Shown here: in pieces, positions 17,246 through 25,712 of the stretch
Position numbering within the stretch: position 1 is the stretch's first letter
Layout of the letters: each line of letters begins with the position of its first letter
Source: CAZBDU01 sp964490725
GTDB lineage: Bacteria; Spirochaetota; Spirochaetia; SZUA-6; DRHE01
Reading direction: 5' to 3'
DNA: 64,000 bases
Assembly: GCA_964490725.1 (NCBI GenBank)
Contig: CAZBDU010000001.1
Span: 1 to 64,000 of the forward strand
Notes under the pieces: generated by a model
What the model was told of the DNA's origin: nothing
Databases searched by the model: none
The model's input: only the letters and a program-made list of their open reading frames with translations
Translations under genes and position numbers: made by a program

Positions 17246-17722
17246 CTAACTTACTTTCGGCTCTTGATAGAACTGCCGCTTCAGTTCACCTCGATAGGCT
17301 TTGCTTAGACGCACAAAGAACGTTATGATCGAGTCAATGTCTCGATCGTTGGCTTGGTCTTGGTGAGTTTCAACAGCGACCAACTTAGACCGTAGGTTCT
17401 CGAAATAGTCAGTCAGGTTCTGTTCAACTGATTGCATGCCACCCAGAGACGAAATTGCATATCCTACAGATGCGATCCCGGCCTCTGTGGGCTGACATCC
17501 GTCCTTCAATGGCTTGCCTTCGATCAATGCAGAACCTTCGAGTATTCTGTCGAGTAAAGCTCTGCCCCTCCCGAGAACTGCCTTGTCTTGCTGTGTAAGT
17601 TGGCCGATTCTTTGGACCTTGCGGACTACCTCCGCCACCCTCGTCGAGAGAAAAGCCTCTCTGAATGTAGGAAAGCTGGTCTGTGATGAGCTATTCACTT
17701 CCTGAACAGTCAATGCTTCCAT
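17246..17722 (-). CDS. small helical protein, first gene of deaminase operon
   Basis: 158 aa, predicted all-helical, no recognised domain. The ATG at 17722 is chosen over an earlier in-frame start because GGGAGG lies seven bases upstream and the promoter starts transcription near 17778. 39 bases separate it from the metallopeptidase-deaminase gene. It may be a sensor, inhibitor or structural partner of the fusion protein; nothing in the sequence decides this. Confidence 0.72.
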   Translation of the reverse strand: MEALTVQEVNSSSQTSFPTFREAFLSTRVAEVVRKVQRIGQLTQQDKAVLGRGRALLDRILEGSALIEGKPLKDGCQPTEAGIASVGYAISSLGGMQSVEQNLTDYFENLRSKLVAVETHQDQANDRDIDSIITFFVRLSKAYRGELKRQFYQEPKVS

Positions 17723-17784
17723 CGCTTGACCTCCCTGAGAATAACGCAGATAGCCACAGGAACGACGTGAATTCTCTGCCCTAG

Positions 17785-17813
17785 ATTGTAACGGCAAAGC
17801 TGTATTCTGTACA
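17785..17813 (-). promoter_or_regulatory. promoter of deaminase operon
   Basis: Minus strand TGTACA (17813-17808), 17-base spacer, TACAAT (17790-17785); start of transcription near 17778, leader of about 55 bases with a good RBS. Confidence 0.55.
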
Positions 17814-18368
17814 TACTTTTTTGGGCGGGCATCTTGTATATATCAAAAAGATGGTAACTGTTAGCGGCGGGTATTAACTATAGCGGCCCAGCGACTTCCC
17901 TCGACATGCCTGCGTCGAGCCGCGACCAACGTCAACGCCGAGTTGCCGTCCGGGAAGTTGCCGACTCACGCGGGTCCTCGTTGGTGCGCCAGTCGAGGGG
18001 TTAGCAAGTCCACATCCGTCCGTTCGAAGGAGGGGGCGCGGGTAGTGGGAAGGTCGGCGGCCGCGGATGGAGCATATATGTCTTTGATGGGCGATGGCCC
18101 AGGAGTTTCGCGGTTGGTGTCTCCGAAATGGGGTGGAGAAGGAAAATGGGACTCGAAGAACTGCCTGAGAGCGTTGGTGAGGACCGCACCGCGACCTATC
18201 TTTCGGCTCGTTCGGCTGCGTCCACAAGCCGACGGTCAGAGCGGCCTGCAGGCTGTCTACAACGCAGTGGAGAACATCTTCGCTCTGTTGGCAGGAAGGT
18301 GTCCAGAGGCGTCTCCCCTCGCGGGGAGGTGGGAGAAGGGGCCGCTAATGGTGGCCAGCGGCGAGCGC
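17814..18368. other. intergenic stretch between divergent modules, no convincing gene
   Basis: About 555 bases with mixed composition: AT-rich next to the deaminase promoter, GC-richer in the middle. Several open frames exist but their translations are rich in Arg/Pro/Gly/Ser with no domain pattern or RBS. It may be decayed coding sequence. It contains a short hairpin CTCCCC/GGGGAG near 18314-18330. Confidence 0.4.
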
Positions 18369-18398
18369 TTGACTTTGTTCTGAATCTGTGATTATTAT
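18369..18398 (+). promoter_or_regulatory. possible promoter with long leader for GHKL operon
   Basis: TTGACT (18369-18374), 18-base spacer, TATTAT (18393-18398). If used, the transcript carries a leader of about 440 bases before the GHKL ATPase start at 18843, including the hairpin and the repeated 19-mer described below. Confidence 0.5.
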
Positions 18399-18429
18399 TA
18401 ATGTAGTTTGACGGCAGGTTCACATCAGG

Positions 18430-18826
18430 GGCTCCAATTGAGGGTCCGGGAAGTTGTGAATACTTCGTGTCGAACCTCTGCCAACAGACAGCGGGAGGTT
18501 CGGCGTGTTGCGTGGACCTGCTTGTAAACCGTTCTCCATACTAGTCCGTTCAATACCAAGTATACAATATCACCTTCCCAAACATAACGGTTGCTCTCTC
18601 GTGCGGTGCCTGACAGCTCCCAGAACGAATGTCCAGAGGGCGAACCGTGGCCGAGGCCCGCCTCTCTCGCTCTGTCTGACCGAACAGGTTGGTTGGAGAT
18701 CCAGGGGTGACCGCTTGGATGGAATCAGCCAAGAAACCCGACGATCTCCATGGTGGGGATCTTGAATCCGGCCGTCGGCGATGGACATCAAGATTCCAAA
18801 CACCAGTGGCTCCAATAGTGGGTCCG
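18430..18826 (+). repeat. imperfect 19-bp direct repeat (18430-18448 and 18808-18826)
   Basis: GGCTCCAATNGNGGGTCCG occurs twice, 378 bases apart, 17 of 19 positions identical. The second copy ends 16 bases before the ATG of the first GHKL gene. It could be an operator pair or the scar of a duplicated gene start. No supported gene lies between the copies. Confidence 0.5.
18471..18502. other. inverted repeat in leader of GHKL operon
   Basis: CGAACCTC (18471-18478) pairs perfectly with GAGGTTCG (18495-18502) around a 16-base loop. No T-tract follows. It may be a protein-binding site or an RNA stem. Confidence 0.4.
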
Positions 18827-18842
18827 AGAGTGAGCAAAAGAT

Positions 18843-20705
18843 ATGAATAAGGAAAAGGGCAAAGAGGCTGTGGCAGAGGTGTTGAGCACAGATCTCATGG
18901 CTCAGCGCGAGTATGTCAAGAGGCTTGAGCAGGACGGGTTCGAGTTCGGATTGGTTTTCGAAAATGCTTTCCTGCGAGGCATGCGTGACATAGGTTACAA
19001 GAGCACGGCGTCGGCGCTGAACGAGTTGATTGACAATAGCATCCAGGCCGAGGCAACCGCTGTGCACGTGCTCATGGGGTACGAGCCGAACAACCGGTCT
19101 CAGAAGAAGCCGGATTTCCTGGCCGTGATTGACAATGGACACGGGATGGATCCGACGATGATTCGTGCGTCGGTGCTCTGGGGCGGAAGCCACCGAGCCG
19201 ACAAGGATGATCGCAGCGGATTCGGCCGCTATGGTTACGGTCTGCCATCGGCCTGCGTGAGTATTGGTCAGGTCTATTCGGTCTTCTCCAAACCGATCGA
19301 CGGCGCTTGGCACACGGTCACGATCGACTTGAGGGCAATTGCCCGAGGAGAATTGCGCAACGAATACGGTTACGTGGCCGCCCCCGTTCCAGTGAAGGAG
19401 GATCCGCCTGAGTGGATAGCAGACTACATCACAGAACACGTGCCTTCACTCCAGAGTGGGACCGTAGTAATCATCGAAGCGATCGATCGACTAGCCTACT
19501 CCACCACGCAGCGACTACGTGAATTCTTCTTCCAGACCTTCGGTGTTACGTACAAGAACTACTTGCGCCAGGTATCACTTTTCATGGATGGTAAGAGAGT
19601 GGAGCCCATTGACCCTCTGTTCACCACCGAGGGCTGCAAGTTTTATGATGAGGACAGTGAACGAGCGGAGGCGCTAGATCCCTTGGTGATTGAGGTTAAG
19701 GGCAGGGAAACGAAGGAACTCGCCGGCGTTCTCAAGGTGAGATTCTCCTACATGTCGCCGACCTTCCTGCGAGTGCCTGAGGACAAGCCAAAGGAAAGGG
19801 GACAGAATAACAAACGGTTTGAGGTTCGAAAAGCCTACAACGGCATTCTTGTGTTGAGAGCCGGTCGGCTCATCGATGTTGTGAACAGCAAGTGTCCCTG
19901 GACGACTTTTCAGAACAACGATCGGTATATCGGGATTGAGGTCGACTTCCCACCGACCTTGGATGAGGAGTTCTCAATTACCACCTCAAAGCAGCAAGTA
20001 GTCTTGTCGCACCGAATATGGGACATACTCGAGAACAACGGGGTATATTCCGCCATTGCTCAGATGCGCACGCGCTGGGAAAAAGAGAGCAAAGCTCTCA
20101 AAGAGCAGCGGGACTCCGCGAAAGACCAAAAACGGCCTTCTGAACAGGCAATGCAAGAAGTGCAGGGGCTGCTACTGCAGCGACAAGCTGAGACACCCGA
20201 ACAGAGGCAGAAGAGTCTGGAGAACTTTGAGCGAGAAGTCGCAGAAAAAGCCCGGAAGGCCGGGATTCCAGTGGAAACCGTCAAACAAGAGCTTGAGTTG
20301 GTGGCTAGGGGACGGCCCTTTCGGGTGGACTTTGTGGATCATCCGGGCGCCCCATTCTACAGGGTAGAACAAGTCGGAGGACAGAGAGTCCTGTACATCA
20401 ACCGAACTCACAGGTTCTACGGCGAGGTGTACGCTTCACCGGGCGCGACCAAGCACAGCAGGTACGGATTGGAGGTCACTCTGTTCGTACTTGGTGATTG
20501 CGAGCTTAGAGCTTCGCCGGAGGTACAATCGGTCTACGAGTCCGAGCGCTCTGAATGGTCCAGGTATCTCAATCTGGCACTCAATCGACTGTCTGAGTGG
20601 GAGAACTCGCAAGACAACGCGGCTGCCGAAGCCGAGCAAGCTGAGGCGGAACTCGCCAGAGAGGAACGCCTTGCAGCGGTAGGGAACGAGACCAAAGAAG
20701 AGTAG
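18843..20705 (+). CDS. GHKL ATPase (Hsp90/MutL/MORC superfamily), defence candidate
   Basis: 620 aa. Bergerat-fold ATP site: ELIDNS with Glu61 and Asn65, IDNGHGM (96-102) and the glycine-rich lid GFGRYGYGLPSA (126-137). A transducer-like middle domain (about 230-400) follows, then a charged coiled coil (about 420-520), a beta-rich segment and a long acidic C-terminal helix. This order is like MORC/MutL-type ATPases rather than histidine kinases: no phospho-acceptor domain is seen. Iyer and colleagues described MORC-like GHKL proteins in prokaryotic restriction loci. First gene of a three-gene operon. Confidence 0.85.
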   Translation: MNKEKGKEAVAEVLSTDLMAQREYVKRLEQDGFEFGLVFENAFLRGMRDIGYKSTASALNELIDNSIQAEATAVHVLMGYEPNNRSQKKPDFLAVIDNGHGMDPTMIRASVLWGGSHRADKDDRSGFGRYGYGLPSACVSIGQVYSVFSKPIDGAWHTVTIDLRAIARGELRNEYGYVAAPVPVKEDPPEWIADYITEHVPSLQSGTVVIIEAIDRLAYSTTQRLREFFFQTFGVTYKNYLRQVSLFMDGKRVEPIDPLFTTEGCKFYDEDSERAEALDPLVIEVKGRETKELAGVLKVRFSYMSPTFLRVPEDKPKERGQNNKRFEVRKAYNGILVLRAGRLIDVVNSKCPWTTFQNNDRYIGIEVDFPPTLDEEFSITTSKQQVVLSHRIWDILENNGVYSAIAQMRTRWEKESKALKEQRDSAKDQKRPSEQAMQEVQGLLLQRQAETPEQRQKSLENFEREVAEKARKAGIPVETVKQELELVARGRPFRVDFVDHPGAPFYRVEQVGGQRVLYINRTHRFYGEVYASPGATKHSRYGLEVTLFVLGDCELRASPEVQSVYESERSEWSRYLNLALNRLSEWENSQDNAAAEAEQAEAELAREERLAAVGNETKEE

Positions 20706-20732
20706 AGTCTCCATGCCGAATTGAAGGTGGTT

Positions 20733-20762
20733 TTGGGTCCCGGGGAAATCCTCGGGACCCAA
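20733..20762 (+). promoter_or_regulatory. perfect hairpin between the two GHKL genes
   Basis: TTGGGTCCCG (20733-20742) pairs exactly with CGGGACCCAA (20753-20762) around a 10-base loop whose ends can also pair. It lies in the 78-base gap between the GHKL genes, 21 bases before the second start codon. No T-tract, so it is more likely a processing or translation-control element, or a protein site, than a terminator. Confidence 0.6.
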
Positions 20763-20783
20763 GTCCTCAGAAAGGAGAATGGC

Positions 20784-22289
20784 ATGGATACACCCGTTGT
20801 TGAATTGCAGAACTTCATCCAAGCCATCAGGGACGCCGGATACCGTGGCACCGGCAGCGCAATTGCCGAACTGGTCGATAACTCGTTTGAAGCGGAAGCG
20901 ACCTCCGTTGCGATCGAGATCAGAGGTGAGGGATCCCCGGAGGATCCTCGGACGATCCTCGTCCGCGACGATGGGCACGGCATGACACCCAAGATCATCC
21001 GAACCGCGCTTCAGTTTGGCGGAAGTAGTCGGTTTGGACAACGTCAAGGAACGGGTCGTTTTGGCATGGGGTTACCGAATAGCTCGGTTAGTCAGGCTCG
21101 GCGGGTCGAAGTCTTCAGTTGGACCACTCCGAGACGAACCTGGTGGTCATACCTAGACGTTGACGAAATCAAGGAAGGAGCGCTCGCTAGTGTCCCAGAA
21201 CCGCGGCGAAGGCGCCTTCCATCCCAATATGGAGACGACTCTGTCCCTACTGGCACGGTTGTAGTCTGGCACAAATGCGATCGGCTGAGTCTAAAGAGGA
21301 CTTCAAGCCTACTGAAAGCACTGCGAAGGGAGCTGGGACGAGTTTTCCGTATGGTCTTGTGGAGTGGACGCCAGCTTCTCGTCAACGGAGAGACCGTGCT
21401 CCCCATCGATCCCCTTCTTGTTCGCGATGGTGGCAGTCCGCGCGGTGCTAAACTGTATGGGCCTGTCCTAGAATACGACATAAAGGGACATGATCTTGGA
21501 GGCATGTCGCGAAGCAAGGTCAAAGTGAGATTCGCTGAACTGCCAATTGAAAAATGGTTCGGTAAGTCCAATCGTGAGAAGAGCGCTATAGGCGTCAGCA
21601 AAGGAGCAGGTGTATCCATCGTTCGAGCGGGACGCGAAATCGATTTTGGTTGGTTCTTTATGGGCAACAAGCGGAAAGAGAACTACGATGACTGGTGGCG
21701 TTGTGAAGTGGAGTTTCAACCAGAGTTGGACGAGCTGTTCGGTGTTACCCACACGAAACAAGGAATCTCACCATCCGAAGAAGTGGTGCAGCTGCTAGCT
21801 CCAGACTTCGAGGCGACAGCGCACAAACTTAACGCTCGCGTCCGGTCTTCGTTCATGAGGGTGAAGGAAGAAAAGGTGCTTCCTTCAGAACGCAGGGCGC
21901 TCGAGTGCGACCGACTTTTCGCGCCACCACGGCAACGAAAGTTGAGGGTCCAATCTGCGACTACCACAACGGCCGTTGATCTCAAGAGGCTGGGGATGCG
22001 ATACAAGGTTACGATCGAGAAGCTGAATATCCCTGACTTCTATCTGAGCGATCTGCAACGGTGGGGATTGCAGTTAATCCTTAACGAGCAACATCCATTC
22101 TGTGAACGATTCTACCTTCCAGTCTCGCGGGCTGACCACTGTGAAGCACAGGGCGTAGCGAGGGCGCTCGAACTGCTGATTTTCGCCGCTGCCAGGGCTG
22201 AGGCTACGTCGATAATCAAGGATCACCCTGAGGAATTTGCCCAGTTTCGGAAGGAGTGGAGCAACGTGCTGGCGGCGTTTCTGGCATGA
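20784..22289 (+). CDS. second GHKL ATPase of the operon
   Basis: 501 aa. ATP site: ELVDNS (Glu29, Asn33), RDDGHGM (61-67), GTGRFGMGLPNS (89-100). A transducer-like region follows (about 170-340: LLVNGETVLPIDPLL, VSIVRAGREIDFGW), parallel to the first GHKL protein (LFMDGKRVEPIDPLF, ILVLRAGRLIDVV). The two are therefore diverged paralogues, and may heterodimerise. It lacks the coiled coil of the first. ATG at 20784 with AAAGGAG upstream; the frame before it is the hairpin. Its stop overlaps the next start as ATGA. Confidence 0.85.
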   Translation: MDTPVVELQNFIQAIRDAGYRGTGSAIAELVDNSFEAEATSVAIEIRGEGSPEDPRTILVRDDGHGMTPKIIRTALQFGGSSRFGQRQGTGRFGMGLPNSSVSQARRVEVFSWTTPRRTWWSYLDVDEIKEGALASVPEPRRRRLPSQYGDDSVPTGTVVVWHKCDRLSLKRTSSLLKALRRELGRVFRMVLWSGRQLLVNGETVLPIDPLLVRDGGSPRGAKLYGPVLEYDIKGHDLGGMSRSKVKVRFAELPIEKWFGKSNREKSAIGVSKGAGVSIVRAGREIDFGWFFMGNKRKENYDDWWRCEVEFQPELDELFGVTHTKQGISPSEEVVQLLAPDFEATAHKLNARVRSSFMRVKEEKVLPSERRALECDRLFAPPRQRKLRVQSATTTTAVDLKRLGMRYKVTIEKLNIPDFYLSDLQRWGLQLILNEQHPFCERFYLPVSRADHCEAQGVARALELLIFAAARAEATSIIKDHPEEFAQFRKEWSNVLAAFLA

Positions 22290-24313
22290 AGGACAGCTTG
22301 ACGCCCATCCGACCGTTGCTTCGAGCCGCTGAATTCCGTGAACTGCTCAAGTTCTGCGCAAGTGTAGAATCGGCTCAAAGAGATAGTAGTCGCGAGAGTG
22401 CGGAGGCATTCCTTCATTCCTATCGCGGCGAGCTGAAGCGAGCGCTCAGTGCCGACCCTAGTAACGAAGCAGTAGCTCTCGCGTTTGTGAAGAGTTCGTT
22501 GCTGGACTTGGTCGCGATTGGCTGGAAAGTCAAGGTAGAACACCACCGCGTGAGAATTGCATCGCCTGCAATCAAGTCAGTAGCCCCGGAAGAGTCGAGA
22601 GATCTCATCCGCAAGAGCCACCTTCTCGAGCGGGACGAGCAACTCAGACAGGACTCGGTACGCGAGTTCATTCGGGGGATGGAACAGAGACGACTGACCG
22701 AGAACGGGTGGCACTCGATTTTCTCGGTGATGAGAGACGGCGGGGAATTGGCCTCTGCTCTGGAGACCGTTGAAGGCCAGAACGATGAAGAGCAGAAGAT
22801 AAAACGCTTAGGTGAAGCCGTGTCGCCCTATATTCAATTGGTGACCGAGGACGGCGTCTGTGAGCATACAGGCCTTTCGTTGAGGGACATCTGGCGGTAC
22901 TTCCGTCATACATGGGTCAATAGCTACAAGTCACTCCCTGGCCGATCGATGGCATTTCTGTTTCGCGATGCGGCAGCTCCGAACCATCCCGTAATCGGTA
23001 TTGCAGCGCTGGGTAGCTCCGTCGCTCAACAAAGGCTCCGTGACAAGTGGATTGGATGGGACCCGTATACTATGGTCCAGACAATCCTTAACGATCCGAG
23101 TTCAAGGTACGCCAAGTGGCTGCTCAAGAGTCTGGATGATCAGATTGGCGCGCTGTACTTGGATGACTTCTTCTTTGATGGAACATGCAAACGCCAGGAT
23201 ATTGAGGCGCCAACTGCTGAGTTGATCGCGCACCTTCAGGCCCGTGGGGAAGACGAGATCAGGGCGCACCAGCTATATCCGCAATCGGCTGCACACAAGG
23301 CTCCGCAGAGAGATAGGGACGTGAGTGCCTATTGGGAAAAGCAGGCGCAGACCCATTTGTTTCGCAGCAAGAGGTGCAAGACTCTGTCCAGACTCCTGCA
23401 GATACGGATGGTGTTCCAGGAGCACGGCCTGAAGAGTGGCGTGGCTGCCGAGCTTCGCAAAGCGATGTCAAGCTCTCGAATGCAAGACGCCGTTGCGCGA
23501 CTTGTTAGGCTGATAAAGGCGCAACGTGTTGGCATCAACATGATGGATATCGTGGTGTGCGGCGCGATCGCACCGTACAACTATCTTTTGGGCGGAAAAC
23601 TTGTCTGCATGCTCTTGTGCAGCCCCGAAGTTGTTATGATGTATGAGGATAGATACGCAGAACAAGCCAGCATCATCGCATCTTCAATGAAAGGTGCACC
23701 AGTGGTAAGGACTCCGCAGCTTGTCCTGCTTGGAACGACGAGCCTGTACGGAGTTAACTCCAGTCAATACAATCGTGTGCGGATTCCGTGTGATGCAGTG
23801 GGAGGGGAAGCGGGGAAGAAGCTAAGCTATGAACTTATCGGCAGGAGCGAGGGATATGGATCCTACCAGTTCAGTGAGCTGACAGTGGAGTTGGGGGAAA
23901 TACTCCTCGGGCGTACGAAGGAAGGACGCCGTGTGAACAGTATCTTCGGAGAAGGTGTGAATCCACGCATGCGCAAGCTCCGAGAGGCTCTTGACGAAGT
24001 TGGTCTGCCCTCCGACGAAGTTCTTCGTCATCGAAACCCACGAATCGTCTACGCTGTTTCACTCGCCCGCAACGCATCTGATGTTCTGCTGGGATTGTCA
24101 AGAAGGGCTCGCTATTTGATCCCACGGGGGAATCCAAGGAAGAAGACGGAACTAATAGCGGAATACTGGCGACGGCGTTGGCTGTTGAAACGTATCGGGC
24201 GGGAAGGAATCCTAGACGAAGTCAGCAAGCATACCTTGGCGTACCCGGTAACGCACGGTGGGCGAGTTGACTTGCCGTCCGTGGCGCCCGAACAACAAGA
24301 GTTTGAATACTGA
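22286..24313 (+). CDS. DUF4338-containing (DruA-like) protein
   Basis: 675 aa. An N-terminal helical part (1-~180) precedes a DUF4338-type core: GRSMAFLFRD (219-228), IGIAALGSSVAQQRLRDKWIGWD (split as 237-247 and 248-259), YNYLLGGKLV (431-440) and a GTTSLYGVNSSQYNR strand. A helical insert separates the two halves. DUF4338 defines DruA of type I Druantia, where its activity is unknown; none of the other Druantia proteins, notably the DruE helicase, is present here. Translationally coupled to the second GHKL gene through ATGA. The domain call is from remembered motif patterns. Confidence 0.72.
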   Translation: MKDSLTPIRPLLRAAEFRELLKFCASVESAQRDSSRESAEAFLHSYRGELKRALSADPSNEAVALAFVKSSLLDLVAIGWKVKVEHHRVRIASPAIKSVAPEESRDLIRKSHLLERDEQLRQDSVREFIRGMEQRRLTENGWHSIFSVMRDGGELASALETVEGQNDEEQKIKRLGEAVSPYIQLVTEDGVCEHTGLSLRDIWRYFRHTWVNSYKSLPGRSMAFLFRDAAAPNHPVIGIAALGSSVAQQRLRDKWIGWDPYTMVQTILNDPSSRYAKWLLKSLDDQIGALYLDDFFFDGTCKRQDIEAPTAELIAHLQARGEDEIRAHQLYPQSAAHKAPQRDRDVSAYWEKQAQTHLFRSKRCKTLSRLLQIRMVFQEHGLKSGVAAELRKAMSSSRMQDAVARLVRLIKAQRVGINMMDIVVCGAIAPYNYLLGGKLVCMLLCSPEVVMMYEDRYAEQASIIASSMKGAPVVRTPQLVLLGTTSLYGVNSSQYNRVRIPCDAVGGEAGKKLSYELIGRSEGYGSYQFSELTVELGEILLGRTKEGRRVNSIFGEGVNPRMRKLREALDEVGLPSDEVLRHRNPRIVYAVSLARNASDVLLGLSRRARYLIPRGNPRKKTELIAEYWRRRWLLKRIGREGILDEVSKHTLAYPVTHGGRVDLPSVAPEQQEFEY

Positions 24314-24590
24314 CCCAGCTGAATCTGAGCGAAAAGAGGGCAAGCCATGCTGGCATGCTCCTTTCCCTCGTGAGTCAATTCATGTCGGCTGTTGCCCAAC
24401 GCGTATCTTTGCCTTGCACCTGAAATGCCTGGGCGCGGGGAGCACTATTCGATTCTATCTTTCTTGGCGACGTTCCGAGAGGGCACACCCGGAGGGGCAG
24501 CGCGTCAATCAGCTGCCGGGGTTCCGGGGTGACAACCTCCACATCGGGGGTCGCCCGCTTCGCCCCCTTGAGCGCGTCCAGGACCCCCCT

Positions 24591-24923
24591 TCAGGCGCGC
24601 GAACTCCTTCGGCTGGCATCCCGGCTGGTGCGCCGCCCAGCGCCGTAGCTGTCCTCCAGCTTCAGCCCCTGCAGGCCCCGGGAGACCCGCGTCAGATCCT
24701 CGAGCATCGCGAGGGTAAACAGTCCCTTCGCCCAGGCGTTCCGCAAGCGTCTCTGCCGGGCCACGAGGGGGTGCCTGGCAAGCTCTTTTCGGCCGCAGAC
24801 CTCGTCCTCCCCCGGCAGGAAGCCCCGGAGTTCGGCCAGGTACTCCCGAGGGGCAAGGGGGCACAGAATCGCTGAGCACCCGTCGAAACGGGGGCAGTCT
24901 CGTTGGGACGCTTCAGTTCTCAT
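24591..24923 (-). CDS. small Cys-rich phage/mobile-element protein
   Basis: 110 aa with a Cys pattern C10-x5-C16-x4-C21PL and EDEVC43, likely a small metal-binding knuckle. Proteins with a similar CP...C...CPL...EEIC pattern are common in phages and integrative elements; their function is unknown. The ATG at 24923 overlaps the stop of the terminase-like gene by 11 bases, supporting co-translation. The basic C-terminal tail (GAGRRTSRDASRRSSRA) is low complexity. Confidence 0.6.
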   Translation of the reverse strand: MRTEASQRDCPRFDGCSAILCPLAPREYLAELRGFLPGEDEVCGRKELARHPLVARQRRLRNAWAKGLFTLAMLEDLTRVSRGLQGLKLEDSYGAGRRTSRDASRRSSRA

Positions 24924-25500
24924 GGTCGGAGTTCGGAAGCTTTGGGAGGACCTTCCTCTCCAGGCGATCAGGGGCCTCCACGGTCATGTCGGGAAACTGG
25001 AGGATTACGTCCTTCCCTAGGACGCTGTTGACTATCGCCTCCACCGCCGCCTCGTCCTCCGGGGTCACCCCTTCGAGGCCATCGGAGCGATCGAAGCCGT
25101 GCTCCACACGCCGGGCGTCCCGCCAGCGGTCCGGCCTCCGGTTCTTGAGCCAGAAGATCATCGAGGCCGGGTCCGCCGGCACGTGTACCTTCCTGCGGAC
25201 GATCTTCAGGACCTTGTTCGCCCCCTGAGCGTCCTTCTCTCCGGAAGCCGTCACCACGTCCGCGTCGTAGGTGTACCCGATCGCCCGCTTGAACAGCGCC
25301 GCTTCGACCTCCCGGTTTGGCTTCTCCTTGGCCTTTTTTATGGACTCCCGAAACTCCCGATATTCTTGTTGCCAGCGATATAAAGTCGTTTCACCGATCC
25401 CGAAGGCCTCCGCCAGTTCTTTGTCCGTGAGGCCCTGCCCGGCCAGCTCTGCAGCTCGCCGGGGGTGCATCGAGGGGTCGTACAGAGTTCGTCTACCCAT
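24913..25500 (-). CDS. phage terminase small subunit-like HTH protein
   Basis: 195 aa. N-terminal helix-turn-helix (GLTDKELAEAFGIGETTLYRWQQEY, split about 23-47), then RAIGYTYDADVV, a basic strand (KIVRRKVHVPADPAS) and MIFWLKNRRPDRWRD, the pattern of terminase small subunits of tailed phages, which recognise packaging sites. The ATG at 25500 follows AGAGG and starts just before the conserved part. No large terminase, portal or capsid gene is present, as in satellites that redirect helper packaging. Confidence 0.78.
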   Translation of the reverse strand: MGRRTLYDPSMHPRRAAELAGQGLTDKELAEAFGIGETTLYRWQQEYREFRESIKKAKEKPNREVEAALFKRAIGYTYDADVVTASGEKDAQGANKVLKIVRRKVHVPADPASMIFWLKNRRPDRWRDARRVEHGFDRSDGLEGVTPEDEAAVEAIVNSVLGKDVILQFPDMTVEAPDRLERKVLPKLPNSDHEN

Positions 25501-25712
25501 AGAGGAACCTCTTGTGGCATGAGCTCCCTTCCCAGGAGTGCCCAGGAAATGCGATCGAATGGGAAGGAAGGACATTGCCGGTGCCTCAATCAACACCGAC
25601 GACGACGCGGCCATGGACAACATCCTGCCTTCCCGCGGCCGTGTTAGTCGTTTGTCATCGCTTCGCGCAGTACGTCGCGGTCTGACTCCTCCCCACGGCT
25701 AACGCCTCGGTG

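Noticed and set aside
17943..18383. 146-codon plus-strand frame in the gap between the divergent operons
   Set aside because: No RBS, no domain pattern, and composition unlike either flanking module; at most decayed coding sequence.
18300..18510. CRISPR-like short repeats
   Set aside because: Only two imperfect copies of one 19-mer and unrelated hairpins; no regular repeat-spacer array and no cas genes in the window.
18505..18765. 86-codon plus-strand frame between the two 19-mer repeats
   Set aside because: Pro/Arg/Ser-rich random-looking translation without a ribosome-binding site.
24314..24590. Possible terminase or other gene between the DUF4338 gene and the Cys-rich gene
   Set aside because: 277 bases with no RBS-supported frame; it seems to be the junction between two parts of the mosaic.
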